This document shows, one piece after another, positions 47,177 to 56,847 of a stretch of 64,000 nt of DNA. How positions within the stretch are numbered: position 1 is the first letter of the stretch; each line of letters opens with the position of its first letter. The DNA is from Candidatus Nitrosocosmicus agrestis. Its GTDB lineage: Archaea > Thermoproteota > Nitrososphaeria > Nitrososphaerales > Nitrososphaeraceae. Both the position numbers and the translations under genes were made by a program. The stretch is from contig NZ_VUYS01000002.1 of NCBI RefSeq assembly GCF_008389435.1, positions 1 to 64,000 of the forward strand, written 5' to 3'. The notes below the pieces were generated by a model. The model was not told the DNA's origin. It saw nothing but the letters and a program-made list of their open reading frames with translations, and ran no database searches.

Positions 47177-47683
47177 TCAGAGATATGAGGAGTCCTTGTA
47201 AGAATGTATGATTAAAAACTAAAACCAATTTCAAAATCAAATAATTTGTTGTCTTTTTTTATGATATTTTGATATCCGTTCAATTACTCAAGATGTCTAT
47301 TATTTTCAAATTATCATCATTATTTTGACATATTGAGTATACTATTGGAGATAACCATATTCAAAAAAATACATCAGATAATATTAGATCTCTTACGGAA
47401 TTAACTAATATCGAAATTTCATAAAATATCCATTTTTATTTGTAATATTTGTAATGCTAAAAGTTAATTTCAAGTCAATAACTATCAATGTGTCATGTAA
47501 ATTCCAATCGATGCTAATTACTCAATAGATCTACTATAATGCTTTACGAGATGCTTATTCATCATAACTGCAAGACGCGAAAGGAAGAACCCATAAAATC
47601 AATTAAACATATGATAGAAACTGTTGACGCATTTTTGAAAAAAGTTTGATGAACACAGTGTCAAAATGATCAATGACCCAGGC
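47177..47683. other. intergenic, no gene seen
   Basis: Space between convergent genes. No repeat copy or convincing frame was recognised. Confidence 0.45.
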
Positions 47684-48991
47684 TCAGTTCATTGAAATTC
47701 GATAAATTTTTCCTTCTCCATTCCTGGATTCATCAAACGTTAGAACATATAGGTTACCGTCTGGTCCTGTCTCTAAATCAGTAATACCTTTAAATCCACT
47801 ACCCCACACCAGTTCATCTTTTTCTTTATTGTTTGCCACTAGATCGGTTTTGATATCTGAGTTATTGAACTCTAAACCAGTTCTACTACCATTTACTTTA
47901 AAATAATATACATTGCCATTGTTTATGTCACCTACAAATACATTATTTTCATATGTATCTCCAAAGTTTTTAGAATCAAAAAATTCTATATCTGTAACAC
48001 CCAGAGAAGGTTTCCAACTGAAAACCGGGTCTGCATATTTCGAACCGGCAAGTTTGACCAAATCACCATCTGCGATATCGCTTTGTGAGATTGGCCCCAT
48101 TAATTTTTTCCAGCCGCTATTGAACCCAGGTTGCACTAGGTTTATTTCATCAAAATCCTTATCCCCGTTTTCTGTATCCCACAAGTTATTGGTCACTGGG
48201 TCTATTGCTAATCCAAAGCTGTTTCTTATCCCATATCCATAGTATTTCTCAACCTGACTTGCAGGAAAAGCATCTTTGATGCTTGCAAAAGGGTTATCGG
48301 GTGGGGCCGAACCATCCGTTGAATTGATTCTTATGATAACAGAGCTGTCTGTAAGATCCTTATTGTTGTTATTATTATTTTTTGTATTTTGGAGTAAACC
48401 TACGTTGTTAAGGTCTCCGATCACTGCATATAGCTTACCTTCTTTTTTATCCAGTGTTAGTTTACCTCCGGGATGATTTGGTCCGGGTGTTGCAGGTAAA
48501 TTCAAAATGTTAAGTGGATTTAGAAGGTTTTTGCCATCCCAATCATACTTGTTAACTTTGTTCAAGATCGGGTTATCATTTTTACCGGCTGCTGCTGCAG
48601 TAAAGTAGAGAAAGACTTGTTTATTACCGCCGGTATAACCTAGGTTATTAACTGCAATGCCGAGCAATCCTCTACAGCAGGTCAAGGTTGTAGAATCAAC
48701 ATCTAGTTCTAAAACAGGTTGTTCTTTTAAGTAACCACTAGAGACCAATCTTACATCTCCACTATTTTTTTCCAACACTAGTATATTTTGAGAATCAACA
48801 AAAGCCATACTAGTTGGTGATGAGAGTCCCTCTGCAATCAGTTCGATCTTTAATGAATGATCTACAATGGAAGGTTCAGCAAAAATAAACGGAATAAAAG
48901 AGGTCAAGAATCCACCACAAAGCAAAGCAATTATGATGAATCGAATTTCATGCAATATCAACAGCATCAAAAGATTATTCACAAATATCAT
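47684..48991 (-). CDS. PQQ-dependent sugar dehydrogenase-like protein (sorbosone/aldose dehydrogenase family)
   Basis: A 435-residue protein with a hydrophobic N-terminal export segment (about residues 8-36). The six-bladed propeller of the soluble glucose/sorbosone dehydrogenase family follows: GLSSPTSMAFVDSQNILVLE, CCRGLLGIAVNN, HPGGKLTLDKKEGKLYAVIG D, YGYGIRNSFGLAIDPVTNNL WDTENGDKDFDEIN, SLGVTDIEFF, FKGITDLETGPDGNLYVLTF. The catalytic His and the calcium-binding acidic residues are in the usual blades. It should oxidise aldoses at the cell surface, passing electrons to an acceptor. Whether an ammonia oxidiser supplies PQQ is an open point. It lies upstream of a multicopper oxidase on the same strand but 300 bases away. 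Confidence 0.85.
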   Translation of the reverse strand: MIFVNNLLMLLILHEIRFIIIALLCGGFLTSFIPFIFAEPSIVDHSLKIELIAEGLSSPTSMAFVDSQNILVLEKNSGDVRLVSSGYLKEQPVLELDVDSTTLTCCRGLLGIAVNNLGYTGGNKQVFLYFTAAAAGKNDNPILNKVNKYDWDGKNLLNPLNILNLPATPGPNHPGGKLTLDKKEGKLYAVIGDLNNVGLLQNTKNNNNNNKDLTDSSVIIRINSTDGSAPPDNPFASIKDAFPASQVEKYYGYGIRNSFGLAIDPVTNNLWDTENGDKDFDEINLVQPGFNSGWKKLMGPISQSDIADGDLVKLAGSKYADPVFSWKPSLGVTDIEFFDSKNFGDTYENNVFVGDINNGNVYYFKVNGSRTGLEFNNSDIKTDLVANNKEKDELVWGSGFKGITDLETGPDGNLYVLTFDESRNGEGKIYRISMN

Positions 48992-49305
48992 AATAAGAAT
49001 TGTTTAGACATTCTATGTGGTATGCTCATTTAAATGAAATTCATATTCAACTCATCAGATCCTTGGTTAATTAGTATGGAGTAACAACACATATTTTGCT
49101 TATTTTGTGAGTCAAACTCGGTATAAGAGAATCAGAAAGCAGTAAACTAAAATATCAAAGATCATTTAACAAAAAGTTGTTATCAGATCACAGAGATTAT
49201 TCATGTTAGTTCAGATAATATTTCTTCGGCGATAAAGGAAAAAAAGTAATAGTCAAAAATAATGATTCTTGTTAAATACCATTAACACAATTTCGAACTG
49301 CTCAA
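48992..49305. other. intergenic, promoter region only
   Basis: Between the multicopper oxidase end and the sugar dehydrogenase start, both minus strand. No frame or repeat. Confidence 0.45.
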
Positions 49306-50778
49306 TTAATCCTGTGGTGTGAATGGGTCGACCACCTCAATTACACCCATCATACCAGTGTCTTCATGTGGGAGAATGTGGCAGTGAAAGAAAAATTTTC
49401 CAACAAAATCTGTAAATGGAATACGAATCACAACTTCACCACCTTGTGGAATGACTACCATGTCCTGCAAACTATGTGCATTATAAGGTTGACCGTTTAC
49501 TGACATTACCTGAAAGTCATTGATATGGATGTGAAATGTATGATCTTCGTCATCGGTATTTTTGAGGGTCCACTCCTCTACATCACCTAGCTTGACGGTG
49601 TAGTCGACTCGATTATGATCAAAGACTTTACCATTTATCTGGTTAGTTCCCACGTCACCAAATCGGTTAGCAGTATTGTTGTTTGGTGAGCCATCAAAGA
49701 CTAGTGTACGATTAGCCGTGATCTGTGCGCCTTCAAGATCGTGTCTTAGTGCTAAACTCGAAGGAGCGACTTCGGGCGTCTCTGACCCTTCTTTGTCATG
49801 CACATTTACCGTAGCCAGATTTACCTCTGAGGTCGGAGAAAATCCAGAGCGGTTATATGGGAGTGACAGTAGAGGATAAGTTCCATTCTCTCCTCCAGTA
49901 ACCAACACATCAAATCTCTTGCCAGCAGGAAGTAAGAGGCTTTTTGCTTTCCAAACTTCCCAGACCGGGTTACCATCTTCTGCTATCACCTCGAAGATGT
50001 GACCGGGTAGTGTTATATTGTAATACGTAGCAGGATCAATATTTGCAAGTTTCCAAAGTTGAGTCTCCCCTGATGAAATATCTATAATAGGATTAATCTG
50101 ACCATTAACAGTAAGGTAATCTGCCCACTTATATATTGGATTCATTGAAGTTCCGTTCAGATTCCATGGAAAAGCCTTCAAAGCCACAGTTTGCTCAGTT
50201 ATATTGTGTAAGGAAGTAGGTAACAAGTCTTTCAAACCTTCGATTTCGATCAGACCTGACATCCCGCTGCCTACTTGAGTTGTAGCGAGACCATGGATGT
50301 GTGGATGGTACCAGAAAGTTCCTGATGGATGATCGATAGGTATATCTAGCACGTACCTCCCGGTTTGTCCAGTTTCAACTACACGAAAGACGTTGTCGGA
50401 GCTACCCATCGGCGACACATGGAAACCGTGATAATGTATGTTAGTTTCATCTATCTTGTTAACAAGATTTACCACCAGTCGTTCTCCGGGTTTAATGTGT
50501 AACGTTGGTGCCATGAGTGATCCGTTATACACCAACGCTGTGATTGGTTGGTTTCCAATCGTACCTTGCTTCGCTTCAACAATTAGGGAAGTATCCAATA
50601 TCCCTTCCTTATTACTATATACATCGACAGGCTTTGAGAAATTTATCCCATTAAATGAAGACTCTTGCTTACCATGAGCAACTTGACTAGCAATAATTGT
50701 AAATGTCAACAAAAACACAAACATAACAACAAAAAGATACATGGAGTGATAGTGTATTAGATTGCCACCAAATTTCAT
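49306..50778 (-). CDS. secreted multicopper oxidase (second copy)
   Basis: A 490-residue protein with an N-terminal hydrophobic export segment (residues 13-31). Copper motifs are HYHGFH (115-120), WYHPHIH (156-162), HTFHIH near residue 415 and HCHILPHEDTGMM (465-477). It has the same domain order as the oxidase at 5528, and both share NGKPY/NGQPY and QGGEVVIRIPF-type segments before the last copper motif, so they are paralogs. The expected reaction is oxidation of a reduced substrate or copper(I) with oxygen as acceptor, outside the membrane. Unlike the first copy it has no small secreted partner gene. Confidence 0.92.
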   Translation of the reverse strand: MKFGGNLIHYHSMYLFVVMFVFLLTFTIIASQVAHGKQESSFNGINFSKPVDVYSNKEGILDTSLIVEAKQGTIGNQPITALVYNGSLMAPTLHIKPGERLVVNLVNKIDETNIHYHGFHVSPMGSSDNVFRVVETGQTGRYVLDIPIDHPSGTFWYHPHIHGLATTQVGSGMSGLIEIEGLKDLLPTSLHNITEQTVALKAFPWNLNGTSMNPIYKWADYLTVNGQINPIIDISSGETQLWKLANIDPATYYNITLPGHIFEVIAEDGNPVWEVWKAKSLLLPAGKRFDVLVTGGENGTYPLLSLPYNRSGFSPTSEVNLATVNVHDKEGSETPEVAPSSLALRHDLEGAQITANRTLVFDGSPNNNTANRFGDVGTNQINGKVFDHNRVDYTVKLGDVEEWTLKNTDDEDHTFHIHINDFQVMSVNGQPYNAHSLQDMVVIPQGGEVVIRIPFTDFVGKFFFHCHILPHEDTGMMGVIEVVDPFTPQD

Positions 50779-51295
50779 AAGTTTAGCTATTGTTGAATTT
50801 AGACATATTTGAACATTCGGAAGATTTGATGGTGCTGTTAACTTAAGCGTTAATTATATCCCTGTTATGTTGATACATAATAGATTCACCCAATTCTTTA
50901 TGTGCATTAGTTTGCAGTTCTTTATTTTACATGGAAGGGTAGGCATCGATATCTTCCGTTCTACCTTTGATATATTGTATCTTTTTTTACAATCAATCTT
51001 TTTTATTGTTTGCCAAAAAAAGGGATTGATTGCAATGTTCCATTTTTAGAAATTCGCAGTCTTGTGATTGATACTATGCACCACCGCCATCGGTGGATAC
51101 AACATGCTTCTCATAGTCTCTAACAACGCATAACGGAATCCACTCAGCATTAAAAATGTTTCTTTCCTTGGAGATTTCTGACCACCGTCCTCATAGGTAT
51201 AATAACCTGAATAGAGTACAATTTCCAAACAAATAATCCATAGGATAGATAGTTGGTTTAGATGGTGGTGTTGTGGCATGAGGAACATCTGTAAA
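50779..51295. other. intergenic with a possible minus-strand relic
   Basis: From 51046 to 51290 the minus strand reads TTPPSKPTIYPMDYLFGNCT, then after a stop GRWSEISKERNIFNAEWIPL CVVRDYEKHVVSTDGGGA. This is protein-like but unassigned and interrupted. The rest is the upstream region of the multicopper oxidase. Confidence 0.35.
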
Positions 51296-51378
51296 AGATA
51301 AAGCAAATACAATGAGTTTTAAGTGGACTAGAGAGGACAGATCTAGTAAGCATATATCCTTTAACTGGGTAGGCCCAT
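51296..51378 (+). pseudogene. DUF1326 relic, last 25 codons
   Basis: AATGAGTTTTAAGTGGACTA GAGAGGACAGATCTAGTAAG, then CCTTTAACTGGGTAGGCCCA TG matches the end of the gene at 16358 and even more closely the relic at 23400. The stop codon region has lost two bases. The shared sequence continues for about 120 bases beyond the gene end into the dispersed repeat. Confidence 0.85.
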
Positions 51379-51454
51379 GTCAGACGAATATATAAATTAA
51401 AACTTTAATTTCATGAAAGTTATTTCTTACAATTATATATTATAATTACCAAAT

Positions 51455-51498
51455 GTTAGTAGCGTGTTCGGTGGAAATCATGTGAAAAGTTACACGAG
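51455..51498 (+). repeat. dispersed repeat, A+B copy behind DUF1326 relic
   Basis: TTAGTAGCGTGTTCGGTGGA then AATCATGTGAAAAGTTACAC. It is placed as in the two other DUF1326 loci. Confidence 0.85.
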
Positions 51499-51703
51499 TG
51501 CATAAAATAAAATAATAACCTATTTTCAAATTTAAAGCAAGATGTAATTGCATTTAGATTTGAGTCATTTTCTGAAACATTTTACATAAACCATATCGAT
51601 ACTTAAACTTTCACATATATATTTCCACATTATGCATAGACCAAAGGAATTTTGCAAAAGATAATTCACATAACATAAGCTGTTTGCGAAGGATATGGTA
51701 TAA

Positions 51704-52295
51704 TCATGACAGAAATTTGGAATTGGAATTCAATTTTAGTTTGTAATCAATATCCCCCATTATCCATTCTTTATAATATTTGATAGCAGTAAACATGTAT
51801 ATCTCTGCCCTCGTAACGTTTTTGAATGATATAACTCTCTTATGCATTAAATCAATTGCAAATACATCATTGCCATATACAGATAGAAGGATAATATCAT
51901 CATGACTAATAATAGGAGATCGCAAAAATGAATAGTCAGAAAACTCGCTATAAAGCAATTCTAGAATTTTAGTAGAAGTAGGTTTCGTATTCTTTTTTTG
52001 TTCTCCTATCCCTATTTCATCATCCTCTTGGCCAAGATAAATTAACAACCCAAATGCAACAAATCCCTTCATAGATTTAGGATCACAGATTACAGAAAAT
52101 CTTATCATTCCATCATCTTTTAATTTACTGAGAGTTCTGTTAACAGTCTTTGTGGAAACAGATATGATATTACTTATATCTGCAAGTCTAAGCTGTAGAT
52201 TTGAAATTAGGTATCTTAATACTTTTAAATCTGTTGATGTTAGGTAAGGCTTCTGTGGATCCTTTAGATCATATATTTTTGATTCAACACTTTTG
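51704..52295 (-). CDS. second half of a two-HTH AsnC-like regulator (after an A7 frameshift)
   Basis: The frame is open from just after the stop of the upstream piece (52296) and has no start codon of its own. It reads SVESKIYDLKDPQKPYLTST DLKVLRYLISNLQLRLADIS NIISVSTKTVNRTLSKLKDD GMIRFSV, a second winged helix, and continues into an effector-like domain (MKGFVAFGLLIYLGQED, DIILLSVYGNDVFAIDLMH). The ATG at 52108 would give a product lacking the HTH. Joined to 52296-52754 by removing one A, it makes a single regulator of about 350 residues with two HTH units, a layout seen in Nitrososphaeria. Confidence 0.7.
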
Positions 52296-52754
52296 TTATT
52301 TTTTTATCCGAATTACCTTTTCTATAAAGTCTATGGTAAATAATGAATTCACAATCTGGTCATCCAGCACATTTTCTTTGGCCCCGTTTACTTCTCTAAT
52401 AGATACACAAAATATAGAAACCCCTCCTAATATCTCAATTTCAGCGAGAATATCACCAATCTGAACAATCTTATCAATGACTATTTTTCTGGTACTACGG
52501 TCATTGTTGCTTTTAATACTGTTATTGTGATTTGGATATTCATCTTCTCGACTTTGCTTCGTTATTATATAACAAATTCTATAACCTATCATTGTAAAAT
52601 TGATGTCGGCTATAAACTCCTGGATTACACCCTCAGATACCATTTTTTTGATTCGTGTTTTTACACTATTTCTCGTTAAGTTAACAGTAGAACCAATTCT
52701 TTCATAAGATAAACGGCAATCTGTTGCCAATAAGCCTATTATTTTTAAATCCAT
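52296..52754 (-). CDS. Lrp/AsnC-like HTH regulator, first half of a split gene
   Basis: A 152-residue piece. The N-terminal winged helix is LKIIGLLATDCRLSYERIGS TVNLTRNSVKTRIKKMVSEG VIQEF. A ligand-sensing-like domain with a Ser/Asn-rich insert follows, ending in IDFIEKVIRIKK at a TAA created within an A7 tract (52299-52305 on the + strand as T7). Loss of one A would carry the frame through into the second HTH half. As it stands the product is a short AsnC-like protein. It should bind DNA. Targets may include the neighbouring oxidoreductase gene, which diverges from it (inference). Confidence 0.8.
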   Translation of the reverse strand: MDLKIIGLLATDCRLSYERIGSTVNLTRNSVKTRIKKMVSEGVIQEFIADINFTMIGYRICYIITKQSREDEYPNHNNSIKSNNDRSTRKIVIDKIVQIGDILAEIEILGGVSIFCVSIREVNGAKENVLDDQIVNSLFTIDFIEKVIRIKK

Positions 52755-52930
52755 TTTATCTAATCTATACTCATGGTTAATTCTTTTAGCAATAACACTA
52801 CATTACATATTACATACTCAAGTCAGTGTCCGAATATGGCAGTGGCTCTCCCACCAAGTCTAATTAACTTCATTGTATAACACATACATGAGCAATAATA
52901 ACAATACAAAAAAAAAGGACAATTATTTTA

Positions 52931-53821
52931 GTGACTGGTGCAACTGGAACTGTTGGCAGCGAAGTGGTAAAGCAGTTTATTTCAAGAGAATCACTGGAAT
53001 ATTCAAATCACCACATCAGGGCAGCTGTTCATTCAAGAAATAAATCTGGTAATATTGAATTTAGAAATGGGATGGTCGAGATAACTAATATGGATTATAC
53101 TAAGAAGGAAACTATATCAAATGCATTAGATAAGGTAGACAAATTGTTCTTGCAAACGTTACTTATTCCTAACATGACTGACCTGACCTCTGATTTAATA
53201 AAAGAAGCAAAGAGAAATGACATAAAACATATAGTAAAATTATCGACCATGGGTGCTGAATCTGATCCCGAATCTACGATCTTACGATTACATAAAGAAG
53301 AGGAAAAAATAATTGAAGAATCAGGAATCCCCTATACTTTTTTGCGTCCTAATGCATTCATGCAGAATTTCATAACCCAGTTTGGTCATACAATAAGAAC
53401 TCAAGGCTCATTCTATGCTCCTGCAGCCGATTCAAAGTTAGGTTTTGTAGACGCTCGAGATGTCGCGACCATCGCAGTAAAGACCCTTATGAGTTACAGT
53501 GGGACAATAGGATCGCAGCACGTAAATAAAGCATACGAGATAACCGGTGGCGACATGTTATCATATAGTCAAGCGGCAGAAATACTTTCTATGGAGGCAG
53601 GGAAAAGGATATCCTACAAAAATGTATCGGAAGAAGATGCAAGAAAAGGGATGAGACTAATGAAGATAGACGACTGGTTTGTTAATATTGTATTAGAACT
53701 ATTCAGAAAAATTAGAGGAGGCTATGGATCACAGATTACAGCAACCGTAGAACAGATTATAGGAAGGAAGCCCATTTCATTTGGTCAATTCGCCAAGTAT
53801 TATTCGAAATTTTTTAGTTAA
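52931..53821 (+). CDS. NmrA-like NAD(P)-binding oxidoreductase (atypical SDR)
   Basis: A 296-residue Rossmann-fold protein from the GTG at 52931. The dinucleotide motif is TGATGTVG at the very N-terminus, then IKHIVKLSTMGAE, YTFLRPNAFMQNF (typical of NmrA/NAD(P)H-binding proteins) and KAYEITGGDMLSYSQAAEIL. The family normally has a beta strand before TGATG. Here the bases just upstream encode KRTIILV in frame, while the natural ATG at 52888 (MSNNNNTK) is one base out of frame across an A9 tract. It is likely a redox sensor or reductase. It is divergently placed from the split regulator. Confidence 0.82.
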   Translation: MTGATGTVGSEVVKQFISRESLEYSNHHIRAAVHSRNKSGNIEFRNGMVEITNMDYTKKETISNALDKVDKLFLQTLLIPNMTDLTSDLIKEAKRNDIKHIVKLSTMGAESDPESTILRLHKEEEKIIEESGIPYTFLRPNAFMQNFITQFGHTIRTQGSFYAPAADSKLGFVDARDVATIAVKTLMSYSGTIGSQHVNKAYEITGGDMLSYSQAAEILSMEAGKRISYKNVSEEDARKGMRLMKIDDWFVNIVLELFRKIRGGYGSQITATVEQIIGRKPISFGQFAKYYSKFFS

Positions 53822-53979
53822 GTATTCCAAAGAAGCGTAACAAAAACTGGTGGTTATAATGCAGCTGGTCTGTAACCTATCAATTATTTTCATAGCAATA
53901 AAACTGATTCATTGTATTCAATCTGACACATATATTGTTCTCCTCTTTCTGCAACCCAGATAAAATTGTTACCATATAT

Positions 53980-54030
53980 AAGTAGCTGATTCGGTGGGAT
54001 TAAGTTCCGTATGGTATAAGGGTTCGGTAG
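53980..54030 (+). repeat. dispersed repeat, module A copy (gap 53822-54119)
   Basis: AGTAGCTGATTCGGTGGGAT, TAAGTTCCGTATGGTATAAG and GGTTCGGTAG. It lies between convergent genes. Nothing else is seen in the gap. Confidence 0.9.
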
Positions 54031-54119
54031 ATTACAGATACGTTAGAAGATTCAAGTTAACAATAAACTTTATTTTCAGAGTATAGACTTCCAAATATTT
54101 AAAGTATAAAAAAAGGAGC

Positions 54120-55088
54120 TCAGTTTGGAGCTACTATTTCGACAGCTTGTTCTTGACTTGCGGATCCGTCTCCTTCTTTTACTTCATCAGCCCTAAAATA
54201 GTATCCAAGTTCACCACCGCCGTAGGTTATACCAGAGTTCTCTTTGATATTTGCATTTTCGTTCTTCTTTTGATTACTATTATTTGCACGGGACAGATCC
54301 CAATTACCTTTATCAATGAATCTAAATATAGGCTGCCATTTGTTTGGAGCTACAGTAATGTCTTTTGGTGGGATATCCAATATTGAAAAGTCTGCATCAA
54401 ATTCTACAACGGTATGACCTTCACTGTTTACCCAGTGATTTATCCTATAACCCACTGTTTTATTATTGAGCGGTGGCAGATTACCAGTAAATAATTTTTC
54501 CACCTTATTTGTAATTCTTGGTGTAGTTGGATGATTGATCTCTTTAACTGCATGAATTTTTGTCTCGTCACCATCTATTTCAAACCCGCATCCATAACAT
54601 CTTCCTCCCATACTGTGATCATCACCATGCCCCCCAGACATGACTTTGTACAAGATTTGATCTTTTCGCCTTAATTTCATGCGTACATATCCAGCTATCT
54701 GTCCGTTTGTAGCACTAAAGGCATCCTTAGGTTTTGAGTATAATGAATTTCTCGGCTTATTATCGTCACCATGTTCTGAATATTTTGGACCTGAAAATTT
54801 TGTTGCCTCCTGACCTCCTTGTTTTTTAGTATATTTTAGCGCAATTGATGAACGTGAGACATCCGGAGGATGGACTGTTAAATCCCATTCAAGCCAAGTC
54901 TTGTATTGTAAGGCATCTTCTTTTGAATCAAACATATCAGCAATATTTGTTTCTCCGTCGGTAATTTTCCACTTGTCAGAGGGATTATTCATTCGCATGA
55001 TAACCCAAGCATCAGGTTCCATTCGAGGATCCTTATCTCTTTGATCGCGACCACTTGCGGGTTTTACTGGTTCTGTTAGTATTTCCAT
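54120..55088 (-). CDS. lectin-like hypothetical protein (relative of 59198)
   Basis: A 322-residue soluble protein without a signal peptide. Residues about 25-75 form a short module, WKITDGETNIADMFDSKEDA LQYKTWLE. The module has the pattern W-K-(I/V)-T ... F-(D/Q)-(S/T)-K/Q-x-D-A shared with the protein at 59198. A beta-sandwich-like domain follows with a Cys/His/Gly-rich segment (SGGHGDDHSMGGRCYGCGFE) and NHP. The match in order (GG-H-x-D ... C-x2-GC ... HP-x-T) between the two proteins suggests common descent. The domain may bind sugar or metal, but no known family was recognised. Confidence 0.7.
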   Translation of the reverse strand: MEILTEPVKPASGRDQRDKDPRMEPDAWVIMRMNNPSDKWKITDGETNIADMFDSKEDALQYKTWLEWDLTVHPPDVSRSSIALKYTKKQGGQEATKFSGPKYSEHGDDNKPRNSLYSKPKDAFSATNGQIAGYVRMKLRRKDQILYKVMSGGHGDDHSMGGRCYGCGFEIDGDETKIHAVKEINHPTTPRITNKVEKLFTGNLPPLNNKTVGYRINHWVNSEGHTVVEFDADFSILDIPPKDITVAPNKWQPIFRFIDKGNWDLSRANNSNQKKNENANIKENSGITYGGGELGYYFRADEVKEGDGSASQEQAVEIVAPN

Positions 55089-55256
55089 ACATCTATTGTA
55101 ATAGTCTGTTATTTATATATATTGTTAATAAAACCCAATACCTTGTATTTGTAAGATGTAAATTGCATGTTAAAAAGGCAAATGGCCACAGTCTCCATAT
55201 TTGAATTTCATCGATCTGAAACTAACAAAATCGGTTTTATTATCCATATCAAAACA

Positions 55257-55264
55257 TTTAAATA
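55257..55264 (+). promoter_or_regulatory. archaeal TATA box
   Basis: TTTAAATA, 29 bases before the ATG at 55286. It supports that ATG as the start of a leaderless gene rather than the TTG at 55271. Confidence 0.65.
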
Positions 55265-55285
55265 AATATATTGTATTGTTATAAT

Positions 55286-56173
55286 ATGCAAATAAATGCC
55301 AATATCAAACAATTAGACTCCAAGGAATATAAATTGATACTAGATTCCACCAGGTTCCCTGTAAGTGAATCGCATAATGAGGTTATAGCGAAGGTTATAG
55401 AAAAAGCTACCAATGATTTGAAGCTTAAATTTATACCAAGTTATGGAAAACCAAAGGAAAGGACTGTGTGGTACTTAGATACAGTAGAACATGACTTTTA
55501 CAAGAACAATAGTTTCACAGTAAGAGTCAAGAAAAAGAAAAAAGATAACGGAAAATTTGAGCATGATGTAACATTTAAGATAAGGACATTAGATAAAGAC
55601 AAAACATTAAGTTATAATCTGCAACCCAACTCACCTCAGGAGGAGTTCAAAATAGAAGAGAAAAATATATTTGAAGAGGATATTATTTCTGAATATGGAA
55701 GTCAGTTTTCTCTTTCTACTGAACTAGAATTTAAGGAAGATAAATATCTGGCCAGATTCAAAGATGCAATCTGTGAGGATGTACTATCCATATTTCCTAG
55801 CATAAAACTGGATGTTTTAGGAGATAAAACTCTCACTAATGTAAATGGATTAAAAGTACAAGAAATTACATATGAATTAGGGGAAATATTATTTGAAGAC
55901 AACATACAAGCTAAGATGGAACTCAGTATATGGTATTTAGAAAGTGATCTAAAAAAAATTGCAGAAATGAAACCAATAATAGAGGAATTTGATATAGAAG
56001 TCTCTTTGAAAAACTCTGATATAAACAATAATAATACAGAAAATCCATTTAGTGGGCCATCAATCGAAGTAATTGAAGATCTTTATAAAAAAATCCAATG
56101 TGAATCTATTGTTAACCTCAATGGAACCACAAAAACTAAGTTTATTTACAACTATGATAAACAGGAGACCTAA
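55286..56173 (+). CDS. CYTH-like (triphosphate tunnel) domain protein
   Basis: A 295-residue protein from ATG 55286. The region ERTVWYLDTVEHDFYKNNSF TVRVKKKKKDNGKFEHDVTF KIRT follows the CYTH pattern (Y-x-D-T-x-x-x-x-L, R-x-R, D-V-T-x-K). Later strands (SLSTELEFKE, QEITYELGEILFEDNIQAKM ELSIWY) complete a possible eight-stranded tunnel. The N-terminal E-x-E-x-K motif of classical CYTH enzymes is replaced by KEYKLILDSTRF, so catalysis (triphosphate hydrolysis or cyclase activity) is uncertain. It is divergent from the lectin-like gene at 54120. Confidence 0.65.
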   Translation: MQINANIKQLDSKEYKLILDSTRFPVSESHNEVIAKVIEKATNDLKLKFIPSYGKPKERTVWYLDTVEHDFYKNNSFTVRVKKKKKDNGKFEHDVTFKIRTLDKDKTLSYNLQPNSPQEEFKIEEKNIFEEDIISEYGSQFSLSTELEFKEDKYLARFKDAICEDVLSIFPSIKLDVLGDKTLTNVNGLKVQEITYELGEILFEDNIQAKMELSIWYLESDLKKIAEMKPIIEEFDIEVSLKNSDINNNNTENPFSGPSIEVIEDLYKKIQCESIVNLNGTTKTKFIYNYDKQET

Positions 56174-56351
56174 TCTCAAAATTTTTATGATTACAATATG
56201 CTTAATATGCAAGATGTTTGAAATTAGACAAGCAACCTATTTAATTACTATAAAATAGGAAAGTTTGAATCTAGTTTACAGGTTAAATGAATGAGTCTTT
56301 TTGCAATCTGGCAGAACGTTCAACTATCTTTTATGTAAATACATTGTATAG

Positions 56352-56394
56352 ACGGTATTCTGTGAAACAAAGTTTCGCACGGTATAAGGATTCG
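56352..56394 (+). repeat. dispersed repeat, rearranged copy (gap 56174-56847)
   Basis: ACGGTATTCTGTGAAACAAA then GTTTCGCACGGTATAAGGAT TCG. Modules are in an unusual order (C before A). No gene is seen in the rest of the gap. Confidence 0.6.
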
Positions 56395-56847
56395 AATATG
56401 ATGTCATTTCCACAATTGATTAAACCTTGTTAATATATATCATTTGGAACATTTTCAACATAAAACGATTATCCTTGTTCAAATAGAATTTATTGAATTT
56501 GTAATTCTGAAACCCATTTTAAAATATATGTTAGATAATTTGCAAGCCTAACTGATTAAATTGCATTATTTTATCTCCCTTGAACTTAAGATATGTGATG
56601 ATAATGAAGAAATAAAACTATAGTGTAAGCTACCCCAATCTAAGAGATTTTCAGTAGGATAAAATATAAGTCAGAGGTTATGATGAAATATACAAACCAA
56701 TATTATATAGTGACAAAGTCAAAAATTTAAATCAATGAATAAATTATGTTCCAATTATTGGAATTTAGGAAATGGAGTATCCATAATTATCGCCCTGTTT
56801 CCCTACTTGTAAATAAAAACGACTCATTAATTCACCCCCCTTGGCCT

